This document shows positions 22,630 to 34,718 of a stretch of DNA of 64,000 nucleotides, piece after piece. The translations under genes and the position numbers were made by a program. Numbering within the stretch: position 1 is the first letter of the stretch; the number at the start of each line of letters is the position of its first letter. The stretch covers positions 2,923,152 to 2,987,151 of the forward strand of contig NW_006763133.1 in the NCBI RefSeq assembly GCF_000264905.1, read 5' to 3'. The DNA comes from Stereum hirsutum FP-91666 SS1. Taxonomy: Eukaryota > Basidiomycota > Agaricomycetes > Russulales > Stereaceae. A model generated the notes under the pieces. It saw only the letters and a list, made by a program, of their open reading frames with translations, was not told the origin of the DNA and searched no databases.

Positions 22630-24569
22630 ATGGTCACTTCTATCAGCCAACCCATTGAACCTACGCGTACTACGTTCAAACAGCGAATGCAACGTGCAAC
22701 CAGCCAATACCTCCATACATACACATTGTGCACTGTATTCGCATCCATAGGCGGATTTATATTTGGTTTTGATACAGGTGAATCTCAATGCCTGGATGAT
22801 GTCAGCACTGCTGGTTCCCACTCACCACTTATGTAGGATCGATTGGCCCAGTAACCGTCATGCCACAGTTTGAAGCTCAATTCAACTCTATCTCCGCCAC
22901 TCTCCAGGGTCTCATCGTCTCCTCAATCCTCATCACAGCTTCAATCTCATCCATCTTCGCTGGCCATTTATCGGACCGTATTTCTCGCACTCGTACTTTT
23001 GCGCTTGGTGGTCTGGTCTTTGGCGTCGGGTCCCTCATAGCCAGCACATCCTACAAATTACCTCAGCTTTTCGTCGGCAGGTGTATCGCAGGAGTGGGCG
23101 AAGGGTTATTCTTGTCTACGGTCACGGTTTACATCTTGGAGATTTCTCCCACCAACCTGAGGGGAAGACTCTCTTGTTTATGCCAGCTTTTGATCACCAC
23201 TGGTATTGCAGCGGGTAAGGATCTAACGTTATCCCTGCTGTGTATCTACCTCATGAACCATCTAGGATATTTTGTTTCTTATGGAAGCATCAACCTGTCA
23301 TCTTCCGTCTCCTGGCGACTGTTATTCATCATGCAGGCGATCGTTTCTTTCATATTCTCCGCGGGCTCGCTTTTTCTTCCTCACTCCCCTCGGTGGCTCC
23401 AACATGTCGGACGAACGGAAGACGCGGCGCGAGCCTGGGCGAGACTCGGTTTCACGGCCACCGAAGCGGAGAAGGAGCAAGAGGTGGAAGAGCGGGAAAG
23501 GGACGAGCTCACTTCCGAACAAGAGTATGCTCGCACTGGAGCGAATGTCAGGGACAAACGCAAGGGTGTCACCGTCACCGCGTTGTTCGCCAAAGATGTG
23601 AGGAAGCGGACGTTGCTGGGTGTCTTCTTGATGGGCATGCAACAGGTATATCCTTTGTACAAGAAATTTTGTTTACATGGCTCACAACTTCACAGGCATG
23701 TGGGATCGACGGTGTTCTCTATGTGCGTTGTTCCATAATTTAATTTCTGATGAGGCAGCTTATGCAAACGTTGCGAAACAGTATGCGCCGGTACTGTTCT
23801 CTCAAGCAGGACTATCTTCAACAACATCCGCATTTCTCGCATCCGGCATAGCAGGTATTCTCAACATCGTATGCACCATCATCACCCAAATCTTCACCGA
23901 CAAATGGGGCCGCCACAGCTCGATGATCAACGGCGGCCTGGTCATCTCCGGGACCATGATCGCCATCGGTTCTCTCTACGCCAGCCAGGCGTCCACCACG
24001 ACCGCCGGCAAATGGACGATCATAGCGCTCATCTACGTCTTCGTCGTGGCCTACGCCACGTCGTGGGCCGTCGTAAATCGAATTTATTGTTCTGAGATCC
24101 AACCGATGCACACGCGAGCAGCTGCCACCTCTCTCGGACAATGCGCGAACTGGGTGAGCCAGCAGCTTTCATCGGGAATAACTGCTTTGTCCCATTTTAC
24201 ATATCATATGTTTTTGCCACTGGCCTCTCATCGCGATTTTGCATTGTCAACAAATAGGTCGTCAACTGGATCATCGCCTTCTCCACGCCCCTCTTCCTCT
24301 CCCGCTCCTCCTCAGGCCCCTACTTCCTCTTCGGCGCCTGCGCCCTCATCACCGTCATCGTCTGCATCCTTTTCCAACCGGAGAGTAGGGGCGTCTCGCT
24401 CGAAGGGTTGGACAAAATATTCGAAGTCAGTCCGTGGAGGAAGGTTCTCAGACGGATTGCACCGCGGATGCATGGGCGGAGGTTCGGTGGGGGTAGTGTT
24501 GTGAGTAGAGGGAGTGCGAGTGGGGGTGCGAGGGATGAGGCGATTGGGCTGACTCCTATTGGGGCGTAA
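22630..24569 (+). CDS. MFS sugar porter (hexose transporter family)
   Basis: ATG 22630 opens MVTSISQPIEPTRTTFKQRM; stop TAA is 24567-24569. Five or so exons join in frame. Family signatures are all present: CTVFASIGGFIFGFDTGSIG in TM1, LSDRISRTRTFALGG after TM2, VGRCIAGVGEGLFLSTVTVY in TM4, SPTNLRGRLSCLCQLLITTG, then SWRLLFIMQAI and PHSPRWLQHVGR before the central loop, MGMQQACGIDGVLYYAPVLF in TM7, FTDKWGRHSSMINGG, and FQPESRGVSLEGLDKIFE after TM12. The central loop is unusually rich in Glu. This points to a plasma-membrane proton/sugar symporter or facilitator; the sugar is unknown. The tail is Gly/Ser-rich. It is not next to sugar-catabolic genes. Confidence 0.9.
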
Positions 24570-25381
24570 AAAGAGGACACGGCTAGCTTTACAGTCGGAC
24601 GACTAGAGGAGCTACACACATTAGACACCTTAGACAGATATAGAACGAAGGCACGGGCTGTGACAGTAAAGGGCACTGAGCCCACTACCTTGCAACCTAT
24701 ATCATGCCAGCATCTCATCCCACTCGCACTTGCTCGTATCCAACCACGTACGTACTTACGGCCGATAGAGCAACATTGTCCATTCATAAGAGTAGTAGCG
24801 GCTAATGATGAGAGTGAAAGCTAGCTACTCCACTCACGCGATCTACGTAAAACAACGTACCCAAAAGCGTACCCGCCGAACGACACACAAAAGGGAACAG
24901 GGCAAAAGTCAAACGATCAAACAAAATGCTCTTCATACAGACCAATCGAAACCGAAATTTGAGTGGCTAGAGGTAGGCTAAGGTAAGATAAACGGACCCG
25001 ACGACGAAGAACGAGAACTGTACACCCGATCGGAGATGGTGGAAAAGGAGAAAGAAACCGACCGGACGCAAGACGCCGGTGAACCATGCAATAGAGAGAA
25101 TAAACATGAACGGAACGCTAGTCGTATCTGAGAGCTCTCGACGGAGGCCGGGTGGAGACGTAGTCTGCATTCATCCAGGATCCGAGGAGGAATGTCAAGA
25201 GATGAGTATAGAAAGTAGAGGGACATATATGGGACTAAGGAGATAGGGGGAGTAGTACTACATGTTCAGATGGACAAGCACGAGTAGAGAGACCGAGATA
25301 AGAGATAAATGAAACAGACTATGGACAGCCGTGGGTGAAGAAAAAGATAGGACTAGATGAGGATGCGAGAGATCAGTTCGT
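24570..25381. other. Convergent 3'-3' spacer
   Basis: About 810 bp between the transporter stop and the RSP5 stop. Only short random frames are present. Purine-rich sequence dominates 24960-25400, consistent with untranslated and spacer DNA. Confidence 0.5.
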
Positions 25382-28300
25382 TTACTCCTGACCGAACCCG
25401 ACAGTCTCCCTATGAACGGAGTCAAAACATCAGCAAACCACGACCAAACAACTGGACAAGAGATATGGTACGCACTCAACAGCCAGCGTCAGCTTCTGCT
25501 CCAAGCTCGCATAGTCTTTATACGGCGGCAAGTCAATCCTGTTGAAGCATGTGTGACTCTTCGGCAGCTGACTCGGATCTCCTGCCTTCTCGATCGTGAA
25601 CCGTCTTGGACCGTCCGAGCCCTGGAGGTCCTTGAAACCATTGACGGGTATCCGCGAGGTACCTGTGGCGAACTGGAGCAGGCGCGACTTGCGCTCGGGA
25701 GGCCACGAACGAACACACTTCCAGAACCACTGAATAACCTCGTCGTTGACCTCGTAGCCACGGTAGTCAGTGAACTTCGTCCAGTCATCACTAAATTCAA
25801 CGGAAAAATGAGGCATAGCTAGATTAAATAAATAGAATGGCACGTACACATCAATCTCGGACATGCCGCCAATGAGCAGTTCAAGTTCGCGTTCATCGAA
25901 CACGTTGATCAGGTCCTGAGGGATCAACTCGCTGAAACCGGACATGAACGCATCGAACTGCTCCTTGACGCGCTTCGAGATACGGTACTCGACGACATGG
26001 TCGACGTACTCCTTCTTGTTATCCTGCGTCACAGGCTCGTCGGCACCGCCCGGCTTGAGGTCGATGGTGACCAATTCGCCGAAACGTTCCTCCGTGGTGG
26101 TGAACGTCTCGTCGATGATATCTGTGATGTCGTTCTCCCTGAAGAATTGTACACGCCGGTGAGTCGCTACCTACGATAGCAAAGAAACAAAAATGCACGT
26201 ACAACATCCATGTCAAGCCACGGTGAAGTTCAGCATCGACGGACTCGAGATCTGCGAGTGTGACCTTCTTCTTCAGGATCATCTTGTAGAAACTGACGAT
26301 GAAGTACGCGTCGAGGAAGCGACGGTGGAAGATACCGAGACCGAGACAGCGACCAATGAACTTGAAGTAGTTCAAATGTTCCGGGTTGACGCCTGATGCA
26401 GGGTTGATCTGCAGAGTGTAGTTATCGTGCGCCGAGTACTCGAATAAGCAATAGAAGGGGTTGAACATCTCGTGCGAGAGCAGGAAGAAGAATTCTCTGG
26501 AATGTGGCGCATGGTCAGCAAGGAAAGCCAGATACAAGAAACATCGCCACTGACCTGGAGAGACCACCATAATCCAAACCATCCTCTCCGTCGAACTTGA
26601 TCATCAACCTCTTCTTCAAGTCGTTTGGCGTCTGCCTCATAATCTCTGCATAACTGTCCTCGAAGATATGATTCCTCCTGACTTTGATCTGGCAGTTCCC
26701 AGGCTGTGCGCGCATTGCCGGCTGACTCCTGAAATAGATAAGCTTTCTCCTGAAGTCGCGCTTGTACTGCGGCACATTCGCGTCCAAACTCGAAGGCAAC
26801 CTCGGGTCGTCCCAAGTCGTTGTCTTGGTGTTGTGGTCCACGAAGTATACCCTGGCCGTCGACGTAAGACGCATCTCCCAACCAGAAGGAAGTGGTCCGA
26901 GCTGCGAGATCGTTTGTGGCTGGAGTGCGGTGTTCTGGCCGTTCGGACCCATGACGCGGATGATAGTCTGCCGACGGGGGTCGACCCATGTCGTTGTGCG
27001 GGTGTTATGGTCGACGTAATACGGCCGACCTTCTGGTGTGTAGCGCTCCTCCCAGCCAGCAGGCAAGTTTCCACTCCCTGGCGTCGTCGCGTTCGTGCTC
27101 GCGGCGACGGCAGCTGCAGCAGTGTTTGCAGGTTGTGCAACTGCCGAACCGGTTCGGGCCATGTTATTGGAGTTGTTTGCCTCGAGGAGATCATCAGCAA
27201 GGATACGACGGTTGTGCTGATCTCTAGCGGCGTTGGTCTCGCCCTCTTGTACATGGGTGTTTGTAGTCGCGGAAGCCGAAGGCCTGTTCCAAGTCGTGCT
27301 ACGAGTGTTGTGGTCGACATAGTAGGTTCGGCCAAGAGGGTCAATGCGGCGTTCCCAGCCTGGCGGAAGCTGGCCAAACTGATCCTCATTGGGGTTGAAG
27401 TTGTTCTGCGCCTGACTGTTTGCGACTGCGGTTTGTCCTGGTGAGACGACTCCGGGGGCAGTAGTACGTGCAGCGGTGGGGGCGTTAGATGGAGGAGGAG
27501 CAGTGCCAGAAGAGCTAATGGGGCGGGCACCAGCATTAGGTGATGGCTGCTCGGGCTCAGCAGATACAGAGGGAGTAGGCATTGTGACGTGCTGGTCCTG
27601 GGGATTGGCGTGAGAACTAGGGGTGCGAGAAAGCGCGGCGGAGCTACTGCCCGCAGCGGGGTTGTTGACAGAGAGCTGAGACTCGTTCATGTTCATAGCT
27701 CCAAGGGCGTTGGTGAGGCCAGATGTGCCAGCGGCAGGGCGAGAGTTGGTGGCAGGCTGGCTGAGGTTGGTGGAGAGATATACAATAAGTTTGCCGTGTA
27801 CGACGAGATTGTCGTTGGACTTTTTGAGGTCCACTTGAAGCATCTCTGGGCGCATCGGGGAAATTTAGGAGGGTTGAGAGGGATTTCAAAACATGACTAC
27901 GCACCATGGCCGCCCAATTCTAGATCGAGCACGTCACTGACTTTAACATTTACGACGCCCAAAAACCCCTGGTCCCGGCGCTTAAACTTGCGCTGGTCAA
28001 AAATCTGAACGGCAACGACAGACGACTCCTTGACCATGCTATATTCGTGTGAATTGAGGAGTGAGGTATTGTACGATTAAGATTAGGACGCACATATCGA
28101 AGCTCTCGTTCCAATAGGGATTAAGTGTTTTCTTGATGACGCTCGTTGTGTGCGTCTGCTCCGCGTCCACGGTGATGACAGCGAAAGGATCTGGTAGTCT
28201 AAAGACATCGCGTTTGGACAAGCCATCGGCAGCGACGACTAAGAAGAATGTGTAAGTGGGTGGCGAAGCAGAACAAGGCCAAGGGAGTACAGACCTGTGA

Positions 28301-28405
28301 TCCTGATCTTCTTCCTGCACGGTTGGTGGATTTTGTCAGAACAAATGACACATATAAAGAGAGAGAAATAGTAACTGACAATTCACCAGCAGCCGGGGTC
28401 GACAT
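25382..28405 (-). CDS. RSP5: Rsp5/NEDD4-family HECT E3 ubiquitin ligase
   Basis: ATG 28405-28403 opens MSTPAA, and two tiny exons join it to [19 protein letters not shown], the start of a C2 domain ([30 protein letters not shown]). After a long Ser/Ala/Pro-rich linker come three WW domains: [40 protein letters not shown] and [20 protein letters not shown]. The HECT domain starts near [12 protein letters not shown], continues with [20 protein letters not shown] and [17 protein letters not shown], and has the catalytic cysteine in [16 protein letters not shown]. The final exon (25382-25409, after a 66-nt intron) restores the conserved end [12 protein letters not shown]. Nothing essential is missing. 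Rsp5 ubiquitinates plasma-membrane transporters through arrestin adaptors, sorts cargo in endocytosis, and modifies nuclear targets. Only one such gene is normal in a fungal genome. Confidence 0.97.
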
Positions 28406-28791
28406 GGCGGTAGAAACTGAAGGGCCTGCCGACGTTTGAGAAGAAAGAGGATTGAGGAGGACGGGATGATGGAGGGATGGAGCGCGCTGAGCTCAGTCAC
28501 TCTCCTCGGCTCTCGACCCGGACCCGCGCACTGTCGGCCTCGGCGGCGTTTCCTCTCCGCCCAACGGCTCCCCAACAGGAAAATATGGCAAAAATAGCCC
28601 CCGCCGCTACCCGACGTAGCCCCGGTCTCCCACGACCGTCAAACACCGTTCCCAACCCAACCTCCCGCTCTTACATTCCAACTTGATCCTACTTCTGCCT
28701 CTCAATATATCGCTTCCTGAGGCTATGTATTCCCCTCGATTTTCCCGCCTACGTGGACGTCCCCATCCTCAGACTTGGTTGAACGTGCTCA

Positions 28792-29504
28792 GTGCCTGAA
28801 CTCATGGTGTCGCTTTCTAGAAATCACCCTCAGACTCGCTGTCTATGCTGTGTTCTTGTCTCCCCTGAATATGGCACTCATGTGGTACTGCGAATATTGG
28901 CTTTGGTTTCCTATGCTCTTCCTCAGCTGCTACGAGACAAACCTCGTATTCATTTTTCTAGTGCTAGCGCCACCCTCATCTTCCCCGTACGTGCACCGCT
29001 TTTTCCCTTTTTTCTCGGCGCAAGGATTAACACGCATCAGACCAGTGCTCCTCTGTCATACAGGTGCAAACTTGTAATTCTGTTTATCGTCCATACTGCA
29101 GCGCTACCGTACGATAACTCCGTTCTTCTACCTCAAAAACTGCCAGACGACAAACAAACGAGACTCACTTCTACTCAAAGAAGAGCAACCTTTCTAGTAG
29201 GTATCACTGTGTTACTCCCAAGAGGTCTCGATGCTAGTCGACAGCATATCACACCCACATCAGCCTAGTAAGTATTCAGCACGCTGTGCTTGACGATGTA
29301 ATAGCTTCTCTCTCCTTTGGAGGATCTCATCGACAGCGGTGCTTTCATGTGCGAGACTCGCGCGTCTTCTCTCCTATCTGTAACTGATACTTCGAGCAGC
29401 ATGCATCCCACACTCGAATTATCCTACTGTGCTGCTTATCTCCAGGCTGAGGAAGCCCACTTGCGAACTCGACAACATCAAAGATGACGCCAATGCCTAC
29501 CATG
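28792..29504 (+). CDS. Possible hypothetical gene, unrecognised
   Basis: A 158-codon frame opens at 28792 and ends in ...HITPTSA. A strong splice donor (GTAAGTAT) lies at its end, and joining to a CAG acceptor near 29335 keeps the frame open through YGAFMCETRASSLLSV and LELSYCAAYLQAEEAHL to a stop near 29504. Part of the first exon is hydrophobic. No domain is recognised, the start is arbitrary, and an overlapping frame is almost as open, so this may be a chance open frame in a gene-poor stretch. Confidence 0.2.
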
Positions 29505-32400
29505 ACACTCTGCGCCACCGGACTCATCTCCGTGTGTCTCGTCAGACCTTGTTCTTGTTTTATCCTCGATCGAGAAATGCATACATTACAAATCGTCATC
29601 GCTCTGTCCACCAACTTCATGGTCGATGAATTACAGCCCTTCCCAAAATCCGGAGACAGTGTCCTTCCCCGGCCCCTGTCTGTCCTTTAGATGAAGTAAC
29701 TCCTCGGCGACCTCGCATCCCAGTAGGTGCAAGCCCGCCGTCGAGGGAAATCCTCTCCTTGTTAAAGTGAGATAGGGGTATTGCCCTCCTCGTAAGTGGT
29801 GCATAATAGGAACATGTCGATTACCGTTGCTTTCGGGAAGGTGCAGTCTTGAGCGCTTGGAACGAAGAAACGCCGTGCTCGTATGTAGGTGAGCCGTAGT
29901 TCTGTCATGACCGATGTAGTTGCTCATACGTATATCGCCCCTTGCCTTTCCCTCTCGCCATTCTCTGGACCATTCCAGCCTTGCCGCCGTAATATAAGCT
30001 TCAGCCATCCAATCGCAATGGACACACCCTGGCGACACAGAGATACCCACATGTGAGAATCTTGCCGAGCATCGCGGTTTACTGACGTCGAGCTCGTTGA
30101 AATTCCTGTAATGTCCGTTGACACTACACACACCGGCCGCACGTGTATGCCATAAAATCACGCCATGTCATGTCTCAAGTTCCTGCATATCGAGTTCAAC
30201 TCACAGTGTTTGTTATTTCTCGTACTAATACTAATATCAAACGTACTGATACGCGGACTTAACATCGGTTTCGTTAGGTTTTGCTTCCTTCGCTATGTTC
30301 AGTTGTACGTATCCCTGAGGCTAATCTACTTCTGAAAGCCTCTTCAGACAGGAGTAGACGACGTTCGATGACGACTGCACCAGCACAGCTACGGTTATCC
30401 AGCCTCATCTCGATATCTCCAGCTGGCGAGCCCCATCCATTTTTGACTTTGCATTCCCGCCTTAAGCTAGCCGTGGTCATTCGTCGGTGAAACATATGAA
30501 GATTTACAACGTCTAAAGATGTCTCTACTCACGCACCTAATCTATCCCAGCAACATCTTTCATATGCCAGCCTCAACATGGTCGATATCCGCTTCCGAGA
30601 CAGCCTGGACCACCCCGTATCTGCTAGGTACCTTTGGCTGACTATGATTTTGCATATCAAGCTCGCGGATGTCCGTCGACAGGGGAGTGAATGACGCAAC
30701 ACCGACCAGCATCTCCCATCACAGGCACACATAGCTCGCAGGGCTCGCAAACTTCCCCAAGGTTCACAGTAACTTTAAGCCTCATCTTGCCCTCATCTTC
30801 CCCCGCGCTTCTTTCCGATTCCTTCGCAACTTCTGGATCTCGTCCCGATGCACGAAAATTCACGCGCAATCTACGCTCCTGATTTCATATCATCGTTCGC
30901 TGTGTTCGAAACTCTAGTGTTCGCAAGGAGTGGGCCTGGGTATGAAGTCATAATGCTCGGGCTGCCCCAGTGAGGTCATTCAACGGAGACAATCATCGGC
31001 AAGAGAAGTTGGATGTTGAACATGGGGTAAGAAAAGCATCCGAGGTGTCGCAAGGCTCCGGTTGAGCGTATGTCCATCAGTTGAATTGGATGAACCTTGT
31101 ATATTTTGGCTGACTGCTCTAATCTTCCAGCTATGAAGGGCGAGCTCGGTCTAGATGGGAATATCTAGTCTTGAGGCATGACGAGCGGTAAAACCTACTA
31201 TATGGAGAGAAAATACTCTCTTGAGTCGTTAAATATCGTTCGAACAAAGACCGTGATGTCTCAAAAATTTATTATTGACGGTGGCAAACGCCAGCAGGTG
31301 ACCCCGAGAAAGCCCTGCCCGCACCTGCCCATATTCAACGCCATATCACTTGCTCTCGGCCTCGTTCAACAAGCTCGAGCTTGACTCCTTACATAGATCC
31401 AAGTACGAAGTTTCGCCGCACAGGCCCGTCCCCTGCCGCTCGCTGCATCCGTTTCATACCGTCCTGCCTCCTGCCTCGTCTGATACGCACACCCTCCGCA
31501 CATCTGAACTCTATCCGCCTGCAAATTTCCCCCACACAGCTTCCAGAGCTGAGAACCTCGCTGGCACGCTCAAACGTTCGCTACATCCGTGATATACTTC
31601 CAACGACTTCGATCATATCACAATCGTCCGCTGACTGAGGCTGACCGTTGCCGTGCGAGTCCGGTTGTGCAAGCTCACTGGATGATTCGCAGAAGAGTAT
31701 CTTTCTGGGGTAGGATGGGGTGGGCGTAAAGGCCAGGACGATAACGTACGCGTATCAGAAGGACAGTAGCAAGGGGTGCTGGCAATGCGAGGCCCGGAGA
31801 TGGTCGTACAATCAGCATGCAACTTATGTACAACTGTGCACCGTAAACGTCTCGGAGACGTGAATTTGGAGGCACGGACACACCGAGTACGATGGAAATA
31901 GAGCTAGCAGACGCCCCGATAGACACAGAGAACATATGATCCGCCGTATCTCTCTCAGCAGGCTCGGAAGGTCGCACAAAAAGACGGACTTCACACTCGT
32001 GAACTGCGAACGAGGAAAGTTATCTTGAAAGTTGCGAGATTATCGTGCTACATTGATTATTATTGGCTCAGGAAGACCGTCGGTGATAGGTCCGAGCCTA
32101 GCGTGAATCTGCAGATCTCCTGAGCCAGGGCCCTTGTGAGCAGCTAGGACTTTCTCTTACCCCGCATTCCTGTGGAAGATGGAGCGCTGGAAGGCCGTAA
32201 GGAACTGAGAACATGGGGAACATGCATTCACATGACAAGCTGGATCGGGTCCCGTCAGCTATGAATTGTTCCGTCTTGAGTCCGCTTTGCGCGATCCGGT
32301 TACTCTTGAATTATGAGAGATTGTGAATCCGAGTGGTTCTGACAGCGCATGGAAGATACAAGACACACCGGACACACGTCGGGACTCCTTGGGTCCCCCA
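29505..32400. other. Gene-poor stretch
   Basis: About 2.9 kb without a supportable gene. Open frames exist on both strands (for example 176 codons on the minus strand at 29631-30161 and 100 codons at 31675-31977), but none shows a recognisable domain or convincing splice pattern. No terminal repeats or transposase motifs were seen. Together with the flanks this is the longest part of the window without a confident gene. Confidence 0.45.
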
Positions 32401-32409
32401 CTTTACCAC

Positions 32410-32417
32410 TATATAAG
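32410..32417 (+). promoter_or_regulatory. TATA box
   Basis: TATATAAG at 32410-32417 is 137 bp before ATG 32554. The stretch between them is pyrimidine- and A-rich without an ATG in good context, as expected of a fungal 5' leader, and supports the downstream start. Confidence 0.55.
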
Positions 32418-32553
32418 CTCTGCTGAAGAGTCCCATTTTCGCTCCCCATCTCCTACCACTCCAACAGACCTTCTACTAGCATCGCTAACAAGCTCTCACC
32501 TCACCAAATCACGATATAATATTCACTCATCCATCTATCCACTCACCGTTATC

Positions 32554-32922
32554 ATGTCTGCAAACTCATCGACCTCCACTGTGAACCAGTCGCCTCTCGC
32601 GTCGTTCGACCCATTCGCAACCCACCCATTCACAAGCATGCAACACGCACCTCGTCAATCTCCTCGTCCCTCTCAATACCCCCGCCATATACCAGCCTCT
32701 CACATGCACCTGCACGCAGTCCAATCCTCTTCAACTTCCTTCCCCACTCCACAAACTTCAAACTCAAACCAACCAACCCACTCCGCACCAGCGCCACAGA
32801 GGCAGCATCAGACAAGTTCCAAGGGAATCTTCGTACCCTACGTACCCGACCGCCGTCCTAGCACGCCAGAGTTGGAGGATATCAGGAAGAAGAAGGTGAC
32901 GCAGACGTGGAGTATGAAGTAG
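32554..32922 (+). CDS. Small disordered protein with conserved-looking C-terminal motif
   Basis: A single-exon gene of 122 residues starts at ATG 32554 (MSANSSTSTVNQSPLASFDP); the frame is open further upstream to 32323, but the TATA box at 32410 and the context favour this start. Most of the chain is low-complexity, rich in Ser, Pro, His and Gln. The end changes character: GIFVPYVPDRRPSTPELEDI followed by RKKKVTQTWSMK and stop TAG 32920-32922. A short charged motif of the form P-x-TPEL-x-DI-x-KKK at the end of small disordered proteins looks like a peptide docking motif, but I do not know its function. A strong TATA box suggests a regulated gene. No signal peptide or membrane segment is present. 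Confidence 0.6.
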   Translation: MSANSSTSTVNQSPLASFDPFATHPFTSMQHAPRQSPRPSQYPRHIPASHMHLHAVQSSSTSFPTPQTSNSNQPTHSAPAPQRQHQTSSKGIFVPYVPDRRPSTPELEDIRKKKVTQTWSMK

Positions 32923-33407
32923 GACCCTGGTCAGGCATTCAGGGCGGAGTGAGGGGTAGCAGATATGTTTGCCGGGGCGTGTTGGTGAGGAGTCGTTGAA
33001 ACGGTCTTGTGTTTCTCATACCCCTGCTATCGGTGCGTGTCCCGGTCAGTCCCTTACCAGCATTATCCCGTGCTTCGGTGTCCGGAAATTCTGCCAGTAC
33101 TAGTCCTGATTCAACGTTTTATCCACCTACTGTGTTATAGATCTGTTCTCTGCATATTTAGCTTGCTGTTTCCGAGTTGTACGACTATAAATGATGAAGT
33201 AATTGACTGGACCTTTGTACATATCATATTGTCTTTTTGTAGCGGTGGATGGAGGGTGGAGGGCAGACAGTGACTCGGTCGGGCGGAAGTGCGGGATTGC
33301 GGGGAAGTCTTGTATTTCATAATTCGGTTCTGATCGACGCGGAGTTCGAATGCATCTTATATAACTTGAGTCATCTTCCGACCATTTCAGAGATTCTTGA
33401 TCCTCCG

Positions 33408-34517
33408 ATGGCAAGCGCAACTGCTGGGATTCGTCGTCCTCCGGCTTTACCAGCTGATATCGCCTATACTAGCCACTATTGCGAGGAGAACATCTACCTC
33501 TTGGCGCAAGCGTTCTACGATCAGCTCTCTGTTCGTGAGGCCTGGGACATATTCGTGGTCTTTATCTCGAATCACACGAAGACGGTTTGTGGAGTTTTGC
33601 AGCCATGTCTGACTTGGGAGGTTGCGTTCATTCCCTATATAATAATGCTAGGTTGCTCTGAAGAATCAGAAACTTGGGAGAGATGGTGTTGTGGTCTGGG
33701 ATTACCACGTCATCTTGGTCGTCCGGCCTAAAGCTGCCGACTGGTTCGCTCCTTCAACGCCAGCAGATTCTGATGTGGTCTCGACAATGAGCTGGGTATA
33801 TGACTTTGATTCACGCTCGACGAATCCATCTCCCTGGCCAGGTGAGAACCGAGAACGATGATTCAGTTGAATGCGAGACCAGGCTTTTGACCAAACCACA
33901 GACTACGCCCTTGATACCTTCGATCTTCAACACGACTTCCCTCCACATTACCAGAGGTGCGTTTGTATTAATACTCAGGGGTAAAGGAAGGCTCACTGAT
34001 AAAGGCTGAACTGATTTACTGTCGGTTACACTGGCAGTCTTTTTCGAGTGATTCCCTGCCTCAACTTTCTGGGTAACTTCGCTTCTGACAGGTCCCATAT
34101 GGTAAGACCCGTCTCCTTTTATGCCACTCCGTACCTCCTCTACGCTTATAGCATGCTTTTTTCTGCTTGTTTGGAAGTGCTTCATCGTGTGCGACATATA
34201 TCCTGACTGAATTGATTTGCGGTTCCACAAATTGCTCATAGTTAACTATTCCTTCACAAGTCGAGCCGGTGGACCAAACGTTGGACGAACCAGTAACACT
34301 CACTCCTGATCAGATATATGCAGCCCCACCGCCTACATATCCGCCGATTTGTGGCCCAGGGGCGATGGAACAGGGGGTGGCACACAATCTTATGACGCGC
34401 TTCGTTCACATGGGGGATGGATTATTGAACCAGGTCGACATGAACCCTACAGATAGTGATCAATTCGGTGTAGTTAGTGACTTGGAAGGCCTGGTAAACT
34501 GGCTCACCCATCAATAA
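33408..34517 (+). CDS. NTAQ1: Protein N-terminal glutamine amidohydrolase (NTAQ1/Tungus)
   Basis: ATG 33408 opens MASATAGIRRPPALPADIAY; the stop is TAA 34515-34517. The first exon has YTSHYCEENIYLLAQAF, with the nucleophilic Cys of the NTAQ1 family, and AWDIFVVFISNHTKTV. The next exon gives DGVVVWDYHVILVV, with the catalytic His, and SWVYDFDSR, with the catalytic Asp, so the Cys-His-Asp triad is complete. Later exons give FRVIPCLNFLGNFASDRSHM and LVNWLTHQ at the end; a proline-rich insert (APPPTYPPICGPGAM) matches the family's PPPPYPCI region. The enzyme converts an N-terminal Gln into Glu, making a substrate for arginylation in the Arg/N-degron pathway. Budding yeast uses the unrelated Nta1 for this step. 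Confidence 0.9.
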
Positions 34518-34718
34518 TTACATGTTTCGATAAATCTATGAACTCGCCACATCCACATCACTGAGCATCACAGAACATCACTGGGGTATGTGACATGTAA
34601 CGGTCACACTGCTCTCACCGTGGCGCGAGGTTCAACGTTCACATCCACTTCAACTTGGATTCCTTCTCTTCTGTCTTCCTCTTTGTTCTTCCCGAAAAAA
34701 ATAACTGCTCCAAACGCG

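Noticed and set aside
26637..27536. 299-codon minus frame and a 258-codon plus frame overlapping RSP5
   Set aside because: Both are shadows of the linker and WW-domain exons of RSP5, whose own frame has clear domains.
29631..30161. 176-codon minus-strand frame
   Set aside because: The translation shows no domain, membrane segment or repeat, and it lies alone in the gene-poor stretch.
31613..31977. Overlapping minus-strand frames with a mildly hydrophobic segment
   Set aside because: Too short, no family match, and no convincing start or splice sites.
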